Origin: an uncultured Sphingomonadaceae bacterium
GTDB taxonomy: Bacteria; Pseudomonadota; Alphaproteobacteria; Sphingomonadales; Sphingomonadaceae
Assembly: GCA_947499975.1 (NCBI GenBank)
Contig: CANMQE010000002.1
Span: 620,001-684,000, forward strand
Reading direction: 5' to 3'
Length of the DNA stretch: 64,000 nucleotides
Positions 43,967-54,739 of this stretch are shown here, piece by piece (within the stretch, counting starts at the first letter, position 1; every line of letters starts with the position of its first letter). The position numbers and the translations under genes are program-made. The notes beneath the pieces are model-generated. The model searched no databases, was not told the DNA's origin, and was given only the letters and a program-made list of their open reading frames with translations.

Positions 43967-44689
43967 TTACCGCTCGTCCCGGCGCACCGGCTGGTCTTCC
44001 GGGGCGACGGAGATGCGTACGGTTTCACCCGAATTGCCGGGGAAGTCGGTGAACATCGCTTCTACCAGATTGGGAACGAGATACTGCAAGCGATCGGAGG
44101 TGGAGGCTGCTTCGGCCTTGCCTTCGAACAGACGTTCTCCCGTGGCGGCGTCGTCGATCTTCAGATCGATACCGCTGGTGTAGACGGTGTAGCTGGTGAC
44201 ATCCGGCCCGCGGTTGAAGAACGAATCCTGCCAGCCAAAGCCCCATCCGCGATCACGCACATAGGCGACGCGGCGGTTGCCGTTGCGGTCGCGAAACACC
44301 ACCGGGCGGGCATAGCTGCGCCACGGGCTGTAGAAGGGATCGCGATAGCCGTAGCCAAAGCCGGTAGAACGGATCCGCTCGCGGCCGTTATCCACCCCGT
44401 AATCGAAGCGCACCAGCAAGGTGGCATCTTCGGGCGTCGCGGCCTGGACATAGCCAAGCTGCGCCATCTCGTCCTCTACCGCGTCGGCGTAAAGCGAGAA
44501 TTCGAGGCCACCGGCAAGCGCGGGGTCATCGGCCAGAACGTAGAAGCTCTGCCCCTGCGGCGCGGGAAGCTGGCTTTCGAAGCGCGAGACATCGGCGCGG
44601 AAGGGCGTTGCACAGGCGGCCAGCCCCAGCGCGATGGCAGGCACGGCGGCCAGCTTTGCGCCCTTCATGGAAAATATGGATTTCAACAT
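43967..44689 (-). CDS. DUF4136 lipoprotein, second copy
   Basis: A 240-residue lipoprotein: MLKSIFSMKGAKLAAVPAIA, lipobox LAAC. The DUF4136 body has DVSRFESQLPAPQGQSF, GLEFSLYADAVEDEMAQLGY, ATLLVRFDYGV, an aromatic Gly/Tyr/Arg middle (GFGYGYRDPFY) and the end TDFPGNSGETVRISV, parallel to the 8741-9340 protein. AAAGAG lies seven bases before the ATG. Function is unknown. Confidence 0.87.
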   Translation of the reverse strand: MLKSIFSMKGAKLAAVPAIALGLAACATPFRADVSRFESQLPAPQGQSFYVLADDPALAGGLEFSLYADAVEDEMAQLGYVQAATPEDATLLVRFDYGVDNGRERIRSTGFGYGYRDPFYSPWRSYARPVVFRDRNGNRRVAYVRDRGWGFGWQDSFFNRGPDVTSYTVYTSGIDLKIDDAATGERLFEGKAEAASTSDRLQYLVPNLVEAMFTDFPGNSGETVRISVAPEDQPVRRDER

Positions 44690-44808
44690 GGTCAACTCTT
44701 TCATCTGCTGCACAGGCACGCGGCTCTTCAGGCTCTGGCGCGCATGAATTTCTGCGATAATCAGTGCAATAGCAAGGGTAGAGTGAACTGAAGTTGAACC
44801 CGTAAATT

Positions 44809-44841
44809 GAAAAAAGTCAATTATTACAGTGAGATTGACTT
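44809..44841 (-). terminator. trpS terminator (AT-rich stem)
   Basis: A perfect 8-bp inverted repeat AAGTCAAT/ATTGACTT with a 12-base spacer is followed on the reverse strand by a T-run, 13 bases after the trpS stop. The stem is AT-rich, so an operator function for the DUF4136 gene is an alternative. Confidence 0.55.
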
Positions 44842-44854
44842 CATTTGCGCACCT

Positions 44855-45871
44855 TTACCCGCGCACCAGACCCAGCGCCTCGTAGGCGGCATCCAGCGTG
44901 TTGCCGGCAAGGTCCCGCGCCTGCGCCGCGCCGCGCGCCAGGATCGCGTCCAGCTGTTCGCGATCGCCATTCAGGTCAACGAAGCGATCCCGGATCGGGC
45001 CGAGTTTTTCTACCATCTTGTCTGCCAGCGCAGGCTTGAACTGGCCAAAGCCTTGTCCGCCATATTGCGCCAGCACCGCCTCTGGCGTGCTCTCGTCCAG
45101 CGCGGCGAAGATGGATACAAGGTTCAGCGCCTCGGGCCGGCCTTCCAGCCCTTCGATCTCGCTGGGCAAAGGCTCGGGATCGGTTTTCGCCTTCTTCACC
45201 TTCTGCGCCATCGTATCGGCATCGTCGGCCAATTCGATCCGGCTCATCTCCGAAGGATCGGACTTGCTCATCTTCTTCGATCCGTCGCGCAGGCTCATGA
45301 TCCGTGCGGCCTTGGGCGGAATGAAGGGCTCGGGCAGGGTGAAGACGGGCTTCTCCTCGGTGGCGAAGTCGTTGTTGAACTTCTGCGCGATGTCGCGGGC
45401 CAGTTCCAGGTGCTGCTTCTGATCGTCACCTACCGGAACGTGGGTAGCCTGATACAACAGCACGTCGGCCGCTTGCAGAACGGGGTAGGTCAACAGCGCC
45501 GCGCTGGCGCCTTCGCGGTTTTTGCCGGCCTTGTCCTTCCATTGCGTCATGCGGCTCAGCCAGCCCATGCGGGCAGTTCCATTAAGCAGCCACTGCAATT
45601 CGGGATGGGCGGGGACCTGCGCCTGGTTGAACAGTGTGCAGCGCGCGGGGTCGAGCCCGCAAGCCACCAGCGCGGCGGCCATTTCCAGCGTGTTGGATTT
45701 CAGCTGCGCCGGATCGTGCGGCATGCTGATGGCGTGCAAGTCGGCCAGGAAAAACAGGCATCTGGAATCACCGTCCATATCGTCCTGCATCTTCACCCAG
45801 TTGCGGATCGCGCCGAGGTAATTTCCAAGGTGCAGATTTCCGGTGGGCTGGATTCCCGATACGACGATCAT
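44855..45871 (-). CDS. trpS: tryptophanyl-tRNA synthetase
   Basis: A 338-residue class I synthetase. The HIGH-type motif is PTGNLHLGNYLGA and the KMSKS motif is intact (GSKKMSKSDPS); VPVGDDQKQHLELARDIA is the TrpRS core. It charges tRNA-Trp. Its ATG overlaps the murJ stop (ATGA), so it is the second gene of a murJ-trpS unit, an order frequent in alphaproteobacteria. Confidence 0.97.
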   Translation of the reverse strand: MIVVSGIQPTGNLHLGNYLGAIRNWVKMQDDMDGDSRCLFFLADLHAISMPHDPAQLKSNTLEMAAALVACGLDPARCTLFNQAQVPAHPELQWLLNGTARMGWLSRMTQWKDKAGKNREGASAALLTYPVLQAADVLLYQATHVPVGDDQKQHLELARDIAQKFNNDFATEEKPVFTLPEPFIPPKAARIMSLRDGSKKMSKSDPSEMSRIELADDADTMAQKVKKAKTDPEPLPSEIEGLEGRPEALNLVSIFAALDESTPEAVLAQYGGQGFGQFKPALADKMVEKLGPIRDRFVDLNGDREQLDAILARGAAQARDLAGNTLDAAYEALGLVRG

Positions 45872-47451
45872 GACGCTTTTGGCTCTCTCTTCTTCATGAA
45901 TATGGCGATTCTGTCGCGGCTGACCGCGCCGATGACGAAGGCGACCCCGAAGTAGACGAGGATCGCCATGGCCACCAGCAGGCCCAGCGCCAGGAATTGC
46001 ACGACGAGGTTCATCGAATAGACCTGCGCTAACAGCCCGCGTGAAAAATACAACGCCGCGCCCATGGCCCCAGCGGCAACCAGCTGGCGCGCCAGCCTGC
46101 CGACAAGGGACAGGTCGAGGTGGTAATAGCCGCGGATCCGCAGCACGGCGAACAGGATGGCGGCGTTCAACCACGCGCCGATGGCGCTGGCGGCCGCCAC
46201 GCCTTCCACGCCGAAGCGCTGGAGGAAGGCAAGGTTGAAGCCGATGAACACCACCAGTGCGGCAAAGGCGGCGTATACGGGCGTGCGGGTATCGCTGCGG
46301 GCATAGAAGCTTGGCACCAGCACCTTCACCAGCACATAGGCGGGAAGGCCCGTCACCAGCACGGCCAGCACGTTGCCCGTCATGGCGGCATCGGCTGCAT
46401 CGAAGCGTCCGCCGCCAAAGATCACGGTGACGAAAGGCACGGCGCACACCGCCAGCGCCACGGTGGCGGGCAGGGTCAGGAGCATGCCGAGTTCGATCGC
46501 GTTGGACTGGATGCGCGCCGCGCCCTGCTTGTCATCCGCACCCACGAACCTGGAAAGCGTGGGCAGGATCGCGGTGGAAAGGGCAATGCCGATGATGCCG
46601 AGCGGCAACTGGTTCAGCCGGTCCGCGTAATTCATCCAGCTGATGGCACTGCCGTCCAGCTGGTTGAGGAAATAGACCTGCAGCAGCGTATTGATCTGGT
46701 ACGCGCCGCCACCGATGGCCGCGGGCAGGGCGATGATGCCCAGCCGCTTTACTTCCGGCGTCAGTTTCGGTCGGTTGATCCAGCGCAGGCGAAATCCCTC
46801 GACATGCGCCCAGTAGAGCAGCCAGCCCAGTTGCAGCACGCCTGCTGCGGGGATCGCCCAGGCGACGATGTAGCCCATCGCCTGCACATCGCTATCCGCC
46901 CCCGGCATCCAGTCCACCGCCAGCAGCGTGGCGATGATCACGATGTTGAGGATGATGGGAAAGCTCGCCCCCGGCCCGAAGCGGGAAACGGAATTGAGCA
47001 TCCCAGTCAGCAGGGTGACGATGCTGACGAGGAAGATGTAGGGGAACATGATGCGCGCGAAATCGACCGAATAGTCGAAACGGGCAGGATCGATCGGCTT
47101 GTCCGACAGCAGCCAGATCACGCCGGGCATGGCGATTTCGAAGATCGCCGTCAGCGCGATCAGCACCGGCACGAAGACGCTGATGACATCCTGCGAGAAG
47201 CTGCGTGCTTCTTCCAGCCCGTCATCGCCCGCATGCAATCGCTTGGAGAACATCGGCACGAAGGCTGCCGAAAAGGCACCCTCGGCAAACAGGCGGCGGA
47301 ACACGTTGGGGATGATCAGTGCCTGGAACCAGGCATCGGTCACGTCATTCGCGCCCATCACGCGGGCGAAAATCATCTCGCGCGCCATTCCGGCGATGCG
47401 GCTCACCATGGTGAGCGAGCCAATCGTTCCGACGCTCCTGAGCAGGCTCAT
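45868..47451 (-). CDS. murJ: lipid II flippase MurJ
   Basis: A 527-residue MVF-family protein with 14 predicted helices. The N terminus has the MurJ start SMVSRIAGMAREMIFARVMG and FRRLFAEGAFSAAFVP; GALAP-type loops follow, with charged residues (Arg, Asp) in the central cavity helices and FYARSDTRTPVYAA. It moves lipid II across the inner membrane for peptidoglycan synthesis. trpS is coupled downstream. Confidence 0.96.
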   Translation of the reverse strand: MSLLRSVGTIGSLTMVSRIAGMAREMIFARVMGANDVTDAWFQALIIPNVFRRLFAEGAFSAAFVPMFSKRLHAGDDGLEEARSFSQDVISVFVPVLIALTAIFEIAMPGVIWLLSDKPIDPARFDYSVDFARIMFPYIFLVSIVTLLTGMLNSVSRFGPGASFPIILNIVIIATLLAVDWMPGADSDVQAMGYIVAWAIPAAGVLQLGWLLYWAHVEGFRLRWINRPKLTPEVKRLGIIALPAAIGGGAYQINTLLQVYFLNQLDGSAISWMNYADRLNQLPLGIIGIALSTAILPTLSRFVGADDKQGAARIQSNAIELGMLLTLPATVALAVCAVPFVTVIFGGGRFDAADAAMTGNVLAVLVTGLPAYVLVKVLVPSFYARSDTRTPVYAAFAALVVFIGFNLAFLQRFGVEGVAAASAIGAWLNAAILFAVLRIRGYYHLDLSLVGRLARQLVAAGAMGAALYFSRGLLAQVYSMNLVVQFLALGLLVAMAILVYFGVAFVIGAVSRDRIAIFMKKREPKAS

Positions 47452-47482
47452 TGGTTCAACTGCCCGCCTTTACCTGTGGGAA

Positions 47483-48037
47483 TCAGCCTTGGCTGCCGGC
47501 AGGGTTCGTGCCCGCCGGTGCCATGCCGCCTTCGCCCTGCGCACCTTCGCCGCCGGCGCGCTGCTGCTGCATGCGCTGGACGTAGAGGCCGTTGAAATCG
47601 ATGGGGTCCAGCATCAGCGGGGCATAGCCTGCATCGCGGATCGCGTCGGAAATCACGCGGCGCGCGAAGGGGAACAGGATGCGCGGTGCCTCTGCATAGG
47701 TGAAGGCGTGGCTCTGCTGTTCGTTCATGTTGCGAATGCCCACCAGGCCGCAATAGGCAAGGTCCACGATATAGGCGGTGCCCTGTTCCATCTTGGCCGA
47801 CACGGTGATGCGCAGTTCCACCTCGGTCACATCATCGCTTGCAGGCTTTGCCCCGATGTTGAACTGCACGTCCATCTTGGGCTGATCCTGCCAGCGGTAG
47901 GCCTGCGGCGCGTTCGGGTTCTCTACCGAGAGATCCTTCACATACTGCGTGATGATACCGGCCACCGGCCCCTGGTCGTCGCCATTGCTGGGCGCTGCGG
48001 CATCGAGATTCTTGAGGACGTCGCCTTCGTCGGCCAT
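47483..48037 (-). CDS. secB: protein-export chaperone SecB
   Basis: A 184-residue tetrameric chaperone. ITQYVKDLSVENPNAP, KASD-VTEVELRITVSAK, YIVDLAYCGLVGI and ILFPFARRVISDAIRDAGY(A)PLMLDPIDF are the SecB conserved blocks. A Gly/Gln-rich tail after about 160 is longer than in E. coli. It keeps preproteins unfolded and hands them to SecA. It is divergent from the tim44-mltA-smr unit. Confidence 0.96.
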   Translation of the reverse strand: MADEGDVLKNLDAAAPSNGDDQGPVAGIITQYVKDLSVENPNAPQAYRWQDQPKMDVQFNIGAKPASDDVTEVELRITVSAKMEQGTAYIVDLAYCGLVGIRNMNEQQSHAFTYAEAPRILFPFARRVISDAIRDAGYAPLMLDPIDFNGLYVQRMQQQRAGGEGAQGEGGMAPAGTNPAGSQG

Positions 48038-48292
48038 GATCGGTCTGTCTTTCGCTATGGGTTATGCGCGCCCGCCCCGAATAGATCGCCAGGCAGGTGA
48101 ATCGCGCAGGAAAATACGTGGCGCGCGCCTATCACCCCTTTCCCCGTGCTGCAATGCTGCGGCGAAGTGTGCACCGCGCGCTTCAGGGATACTTAAGGCT
48201 GGGTTGTTCATTTGATATTGGTGCCTATTTCAGCCACAATGCACATCACAGCCCGCGGTGACTGATTTTCGCGGGCAGAATGGGAAATTTGC

Positions 48293-48952
48293 GTGATCGT
48301 AGAAATCGTCATCCTCGCCATGATTGCCGCTTTTCTGGGCATGCGCCTTTATTCGGTGCTGGGCCGACGGGCGGAGCATGAGGAAGAGGCCATCCCCACC
48401 AGCCGTTTTGAACGCGGTGAAGAGGATGATGCCCCGCGCACCATCACGCAGCCCGCTGCCGAAACCGCGCAGAACGAGCGCGCGCTGGCAGGCTTCCCGC
48501 CCGCCATCGAGCGGGGCCTGCGCGAAATTTCCACGGCGGATCGCAATTTCGAACTGCTTGGCTTTCTCGAGGGCGCAAAGGGCGCCTACGAGATCGTGCT
48601 GGAGGCCTTCTGGCGCGGCGACAAGGAAGAGCTGCAGCAGATGTGCGACGACGATGTTTACGAAAGCTTCGCCGCCGTGATCGACGAGCGTGACGAGGCC
48701 GGCATCCGCATGGACAACCGCCTGGTGCGGATCGAGGACGTGACGGTTCACTCCGCCGAACTGGACGGAAAGACCGCCCGCATCGCCGTGCGCTTCGTTT
48801 CCGATATCGCCAGCGTATCCTATGACAAGGATGACAATGTCGTGGCCGGTTCGCTGGACGATGCCGTGGAAAGCCGCGATATCTGGACGTTCAGCCGCAA
48901 TATCCGCAGCAACGATCCGCAGTGGCTTCTCGACGAGACCGACCAGGGCTGA
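48293..48952 (+). CDS. Tim44/TimA-family protein
   Basis: A 219-residue protein: one N-terminal membrane anchor (VEIVILAMIAAFLGMRLYSVLG), an acidic linker (about 27-70), and a C-terminal Tim44-like domain (FLEGAKGAYEIVLEAFWRGD, LQQMCDDDVYESF, then the beta half ending WTFSRNIRSNDPQW). Bacterial Tim44-like (TimA) proteins in alphaproteobacteria are membrane-associated; their role in protein export or quality control is inferred. The start is GTG 48293. It leads a unit with mltA and smr, 14 bases upstream of mltA. Confidence 0.9.
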   Translation: MIVEIVILAMIAAFLGMRLYSVLGRRAEHEEEAIPTSRFERGEEDDAPRTITQPAAETAQNERALAGFPPAIERGLREISTADRNFELLGFLEGAKGAYEIVLEAFWRGDKEELQQMCDDDVYESFAAVIDERDEAGIRMDNRLVRIEDVTVHSAELDGKTARIAVRFVSDIASVSYDKDDNVVAGSLDDAVESRDIWTFSRNIRSNDPQWLLDETDQG

Positions 48953-48966
48953 TAGCGGCCCGGCGC

Positions 48967-50169
48967 GTGACACAGCCGCGCCTCCTTCTCGCCATCGCCT
49001 CGCTTGCATTGATTGCAGGCTGTTCCGGCATCATCCCCGATGGTGCGGAGCAGCCGCCCGTTCCGGTGGAGCCCAATGCCGCATCTCTGGGCGTTCGTGC
49101 AGGTCCTGCGCTTTCATCCCTGCCGATCCGCCCGATCGACGCGGGCAATGCGCTGGGCGCGTTCGTGGCCAGTTGCAGCGTTGCCACCTCTCGGCAGGAC
49201 ATTTCCGGCCTGACGCGGCTGGATGACTGGGCTGCGCCCTGCAATGCCGCCGCCGCATGGCCGCGCGGCGATGCGATGGAATTCTTCAACGCCTATTTCA
49301 CCCCCGCCATCGTGGGCGACGGGCAGGGCTTCGCCACCGGCTATTTCGAACCGCAGATCGCAGGCAGCGCCGCGCGCAGGCCGGGCTTCGACGTGCCCGT
49401 CTACGGCGTGCCGGATGATCTGGAGCGCTGCTGGCGCGATGGCACGCCAGCAGACCAGCGCGAAGGCCGCGCGCCGCTTTCCCGCCGTACGGCGGACGGG
49501 CGATGCGTGGAATATTACACCCGCGCCGAGATAGAGGATGGCGCGCTTGCGGGTCGAGGACTGGAAATCGGCTGGGCGGCTGACCCGGTGGAGTTCTTCT
49601 TCCTGCAGATACAGGGCAGCGGCCAGCTGATCGCGCCGGACGGCCAAGTGGTGCGCATCGGCTACGCCGGTCAGAACGGACAGGCCTACACCGGCATCGG
49701 CGGATTGATGCGGCAGCGCGGTTTGCTGGGCGATGGGCCGGGACAATATGCAGGGTCCATGCAAGGCATCATGCAGTATCTGCGCGAGAATCCCGCTGCG
49801 GGCGACGCGCTGATGCGCGAAAATGAAAGCTGGGTGTTCTTCCGCGTGCTGGACGGGCCGGATGCCGAGATAGGTCCGCTCGGCTCCATAAGCGTGCCCG
49901 TAACGGCAGAGAACACCGTCGCCGTCGATCCCGATTTCGTGCCTTACGGCGCGCCCGTATTCCTCGATCTGGACCGCGACGTGGCAGACGGGCTGTGGGT
50001 GGCGCAGGATACCGGCGGCGCAATCACTGGCCCCAATCGCTTCGACACGTTCTGGGGCGCAGGGGAGCGGGCGCGCGATATTGCAGGCGGCATGAGCGGG
50101 CGCGGCCAGGCGCTGGTGCTGTTGCCGCGCGCCTCTGCGCAAAGGCTGGGCCTTGGAGCGGCGCGATGA
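48967..50169 (+). CDS. mltA: membrane-bound lytic murein transglycosylase A
   Basis: A 400-residue lipoprotein: signal peptide with lipobox LIAGC, the MltA beta-barrel domain (AYFTPAIVGD..ATGYFEPQI, FFLQIQGSGQL) and the 3D domain (VDPDFVPYGAPVFLD, VAQDTGGAITGPNRFDTFWG) with the catalytic Asp in QDTGGAI. It cleaves peptidoglycan to 1,6-anhydromuropeptides. The start is GTG; the stop overlaps the smr ATG. Confidence 0.95.
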   Translation: MTQPRLLLAIASLALIAGCSGIIPDGAEQPPVPVEPNAASLGVRAGPALSSLPIRPIDAGNALGAFVASCSVATSRQDISGLTRLDDWAAPCNAAAAWPRGDAMEFFNAYFTPAIVGDGQGFATGYFEPQIAGSAARRPGFDVPVYGVPDDLERCWRDGTPADQREGRAPLSRRTADGRCVEYYTRAEIEDGALAGRGLEIGWAADPVEFFFLQIQGSGQLIAPDGQVVRIGYAGQNGQAYTGIGGLMRQRGLLGDGPGQYAGSMQGIMQYLRENPAAGDALMRENESWVFFRVLDGPDAEIGPLGSISVPVTAENTVAVDPDFVPYGAPVFLDLDRDVADGLWVAQDTGGAITGPNRFDTFWGAGERARDIAGGMSGRGQALVLLPRASAQRLGLGAAR

Positions 50170-50735
50170 GCCGCCCACCGCGCGGCCTTTCGGCAGAAGA
50201 AAGCGCGCTGTGGAACAAGGTGGCTTCTACCGTGAAACCGCTGGAGCCGAAGCAGGCGGCTCGGCCCGTTACCGTGAAGCCCGCGGCACCCACTCCGGTA
50301 GCGCCGCCAAAGCGGCTGAAGGGCCGCGTCCCCGCGTCGCTGCCCCGCAAGCCCGCGACACCCGTGCCCGCGCCGCCTCCCAAGTCCAGTCCGGGCCTCG
50401 ATTCGCATTGGGAAAGACGTCTGGCGCGCACCGGAACCGATCCCGATTTCACGCTGGACCTGCACGGCCACACGCTGGACCAGGCCTACAGGCGGCTGGA
50501 CGCAGGCCTGACACAGGCAAAGGCCATGGGCGCGCGGCTGGTGCTGGTGGTGACGGGCAAATCGCGCCCGGTCGATGCCGCAGACCGTGGCGAGAAGCGC
50601 GGGGCGATCCGCGCCAAGATCCTCGACTGGCTGGCCGCCGGTGCCCATTCATCGGACATTGCCGCCATCAGAAAGGCACACCGCCGCCACGGGGGCGAGG
50701 GTGCGCTCTATCTGGTGCTCCGGCGCAGACGCTGA
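50166..50735 (+). CDS. Smr-domain protein
   Basis: A 189-residue protein. The first 90 residues are Pro/Ala/Lys-rich and disordered (KPAAPTPVAPPKRLKGRVPA). The C-terminal Smr domain has LDLHGHTLDQAYRRLDAGL, LVLVVTGKSR and HRRHGGEGALYLVLRR. Smr proteins are small nucleases or nucleic-acid binders linked to mismatch repair or ribosome rescue; the function here is inferred from the domain. It overlaps mltA by four bases. Confidence 0.92.
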   Translation: MSRPPRGLSAEESALWNKVASTVKPLEPKQAARPVTVKPAAPTPVAPPKRLKGRVPASLPRKPATPVPAPPPKSSPGLDSHWERRLARTGTDPDFTLDLHGHTLDQAYRRLDAGLTQAKAMGARLVLVVTGKSRPVDAADRGEKRGAIRAKILDWLAAGAHSSDIAAIRKAHRRHGGEGALYLVLRRRR

Positions 50736-50753
50736 AGGCTATCCCGGCAGCCC

Positions 50754-51293
50754 CTAGCCCAGCAACATGGTGTTCATCAGGCGACCGGGGATGGCGAAGG
50801 CCACCACGCCGGGGATCATCAGCGCGGTGAGATAGGTGAAAACGAGGTGCTTCTTGTGCCCGGCAATATCGCCCTTGCGCGCGTTGGCGATGGTTTTCCA
50901 CGCGGCGTGGAAGGTGATTGGCACGAAGATGTGAATGAAGCTGAAGCCGCCGCTGGACTGTATGAAGATGGCGCTGGTAGCCGTGATCAGCATCAGCACC
51001 AGCCATACCTTGCCCAGCTGCTTGTGCAGTTTCGTCCCCTTCTTCGCCAGCAGCAGGTAACCACCCAGCGGAATGGCGGGCAGCACGCTGGCGACGTGGA
51101 TGAGGACGGGCAGCTTGGCATAGTGGTGCAGATTGTCCACCAGGCCGAACGCCGCCCGGCCCAGCGCAATCACCACGAAGAAACACATGGTGAAGCAGGC
51201 GATCGACACCAGCGTGCGGGCCACGGGGCCGATATCGAAACCGATCTTCGCGGCGGTGGCCGCGGCGGTGAAGGGCAGGGTCAGGGTGGTCAT
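50754..51293 (-). CDS. DUF2306 membrane protein
   Basis: A 179-residue protein with four predicted helices. The DUF2306 features are LIHVASVLPAIPLGGYLLL, KGTKLHKQLGKVWLVLMLIT, FIQSSGGFSFIHIFVPIT and HKKHLVFTYLTALMIPGVV, with conserved His residues that may bind heme or metal. Function is unknown. It is divergent from the LytTR regulator (155 bases apart), a likely regulator-target pairing. Confidence 0.8.
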   Translation of the reverse strand: MTTLTLPFTAAATAAKIGFDIGPVARTLVSIACFTMCFFVVIALGRAAFGLVDNLHHYAKLPVLIHVASVLPAIPLGGYLLLAKKGTKLHKQLGKVWLVLMLITATSAIFIQSSGGFSFIHIFVPITFHAAWKTIANARKGDIAGHKKHLVFTYLTALMIPGVVAFAIPGRLMNTMLLG

Positions 51294-51448
51294 TTGCAGT
51301 CTCCGTCAAAGTTCGTGAGACCGTTCTGGAAGATGCCCTTCTACGGGCAATCGCCAAACCGTGGATGGGGCGCTGCCTTCGTGAAAGGTGCGCATCTGCG
51401 GGCGATTGCCACTTTACGATGCGTGAATGGGCAGTAGTCTTGCAGCCG

Positions 51449-52282
51449 ATGGACACTCCCACCACCCGAAATGGCGCGCGGCTGATCCGCCAGGTCATCA
51501 TCGACATCGCCGTGCTGCTGGCCATCGGCGCCGTGCTGGCGATGCTGGCGCCGCTCGGCACCGGCTACATGAGCCTGCCTGCCCGCATGGCCTACTGGAT
51601 GGTGCTGGCCGTGGCGGGATACGCTTTTTACAAACCCATTGGCGCAATCGTGCTGCAACTGGGGCCGAAGCTCGAATTGCCGAACTGGTTCCTCTGGTCC
51701 GCCTCCGTGGTGATTGCTTCTGTGCCGATGGCGATACTGGTGTGGTTCGTGAACGAGGGGCGCGGGCCGGTGCGTATCCCGTCGCTGGAAGTGGCGCTGG
51801 TGCATTATTTCTTCGTGCTGGTGGTGGGCGCGGTAATCACGATGCTGTTCAACCTGCTGCCCGTTACCGGTGCCGCGCGTACACCTGCCCCGCCAGTGCC
51901 GCCTGCCGAGAGTAATCCGCCTGCATCACCGCCGCCCGCGCCCGTGGCCGAACCCCCCGCGCAACCGGCAGGCCCGCGCTTTCTGGAGCGGCTACCCGCC
52001 CAAATCGGCACGGACCTGATCGCGCTGGAAATGGAAGACCATTACGTGCGCGCACACACTGCCCTTGGCAGCGAGCTGGTGCTGATGCGGATGCGCGATG
52101 CCGTGGCGGAGCTGGACGGGATCGCGGGAGAGCAGGTGCATCGCAGCTGGTGGGTGGCGCGCGGCGCTGTCGCCGATGTGAAGCGCGACGGGCGCAATGT
52201 GCGCCTCGTGCTGGATAACGGGATAGAGGCACCCGTCAGCCGCGCCAATCTGTCCCTGCTGAAGGATCGCGGCTGGATTTGA
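51449..52282 (+). CDS. LytTR-family membrane-bound transcriptional regulator
   Basis: A 277-residue protein: four N-terminal helices (about 15-145), a Pro/Ala-rich linker (about 150-178, many PP pairs) and a C-terminal LytTR DNA-binding domain (LIALEMEDHYVRAHTALGSE, then AVAELDGIAGEQVHRSWWV and RDGRNVRLVLDNG). Many LytTR proteins of sphingomonads have such a membrane sensor. It presumably regulates the divergent DUF2306 gene. The ATG at 51449 is the start that keeps the N terminus short. Confidence 0.92.
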   Translation: MDTPTTRNGARLIRQVIIDIAVLLAIGAVLAMLAPLGTGYMSLPARMAYWMVLAVAGYAFYKPIGAIVLQLGPKLELPNWFLWSASVVIASVPMAILVWFVNEGRGPVRIPSLEVALVHYFFVLVVGAVITMLFNLLPVTGAARTPAPPVPPAESNPPASPPPAPVAEPPAQPAGPRFLERLPAQIGTDLIALEMEDHYVRAHTALGSELVLMRMRDAVAELDGIAGEQVHRSWWVARGAVADVKRDGRNVRLVLDNGIEAPVSRANLSLLKDRGWI

Positions 52283-52292
52283 CGCGCGCACG

Positions 52293-52323
52293 AAAAAGCC
52301 CCCGACATCGCTGCCGGGGGCTC
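52293..52323. terminator. terminator between the LytTR gene and katG
   Basis: AGCCCCC/GGGGGCT stem around a 14-base loop. On the reverse strand it is followed by TTTTTCG, serving katG; the LytTR gene ends only 10 bases away. Confidence 0.8.
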
Positions 52324-52343
52324 ATCATCTCGCTCAGCCGTGT

Positions 52344-54536
<2,193 letters not shown>

Positions 54537-54673
54537 GATGTTCTCCTTTCACTGGTCTCTCGACTCATCAATGCGGGAAGGATGCTCCTGATCCGGTAAT
54601 TCGTCCAATCGATAAGTTGGAATTTATTGATCGACTGTCCCGCTCACACGATCAGCCGTGATGCAGGCCAACG

Positions 54674-54708
54674 AAAAGACCCGGCGCTACCATGGGCAGC
54701 GCCGGGTC
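54674..54708 (-). terminator. ahpF terminator
   Basis: GACCCGGCGCT and AGCGCCGGGTC pair perfectly (11 bp) around a nine-base loop, followed on the reverse strand by TTTTCG. It closes the ahpC-ahpF unit. Confidence 0.86.
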
Positions 54709-54739
54709 TGTCTGTTCTTCGAACAATTCGTGTGGCCGA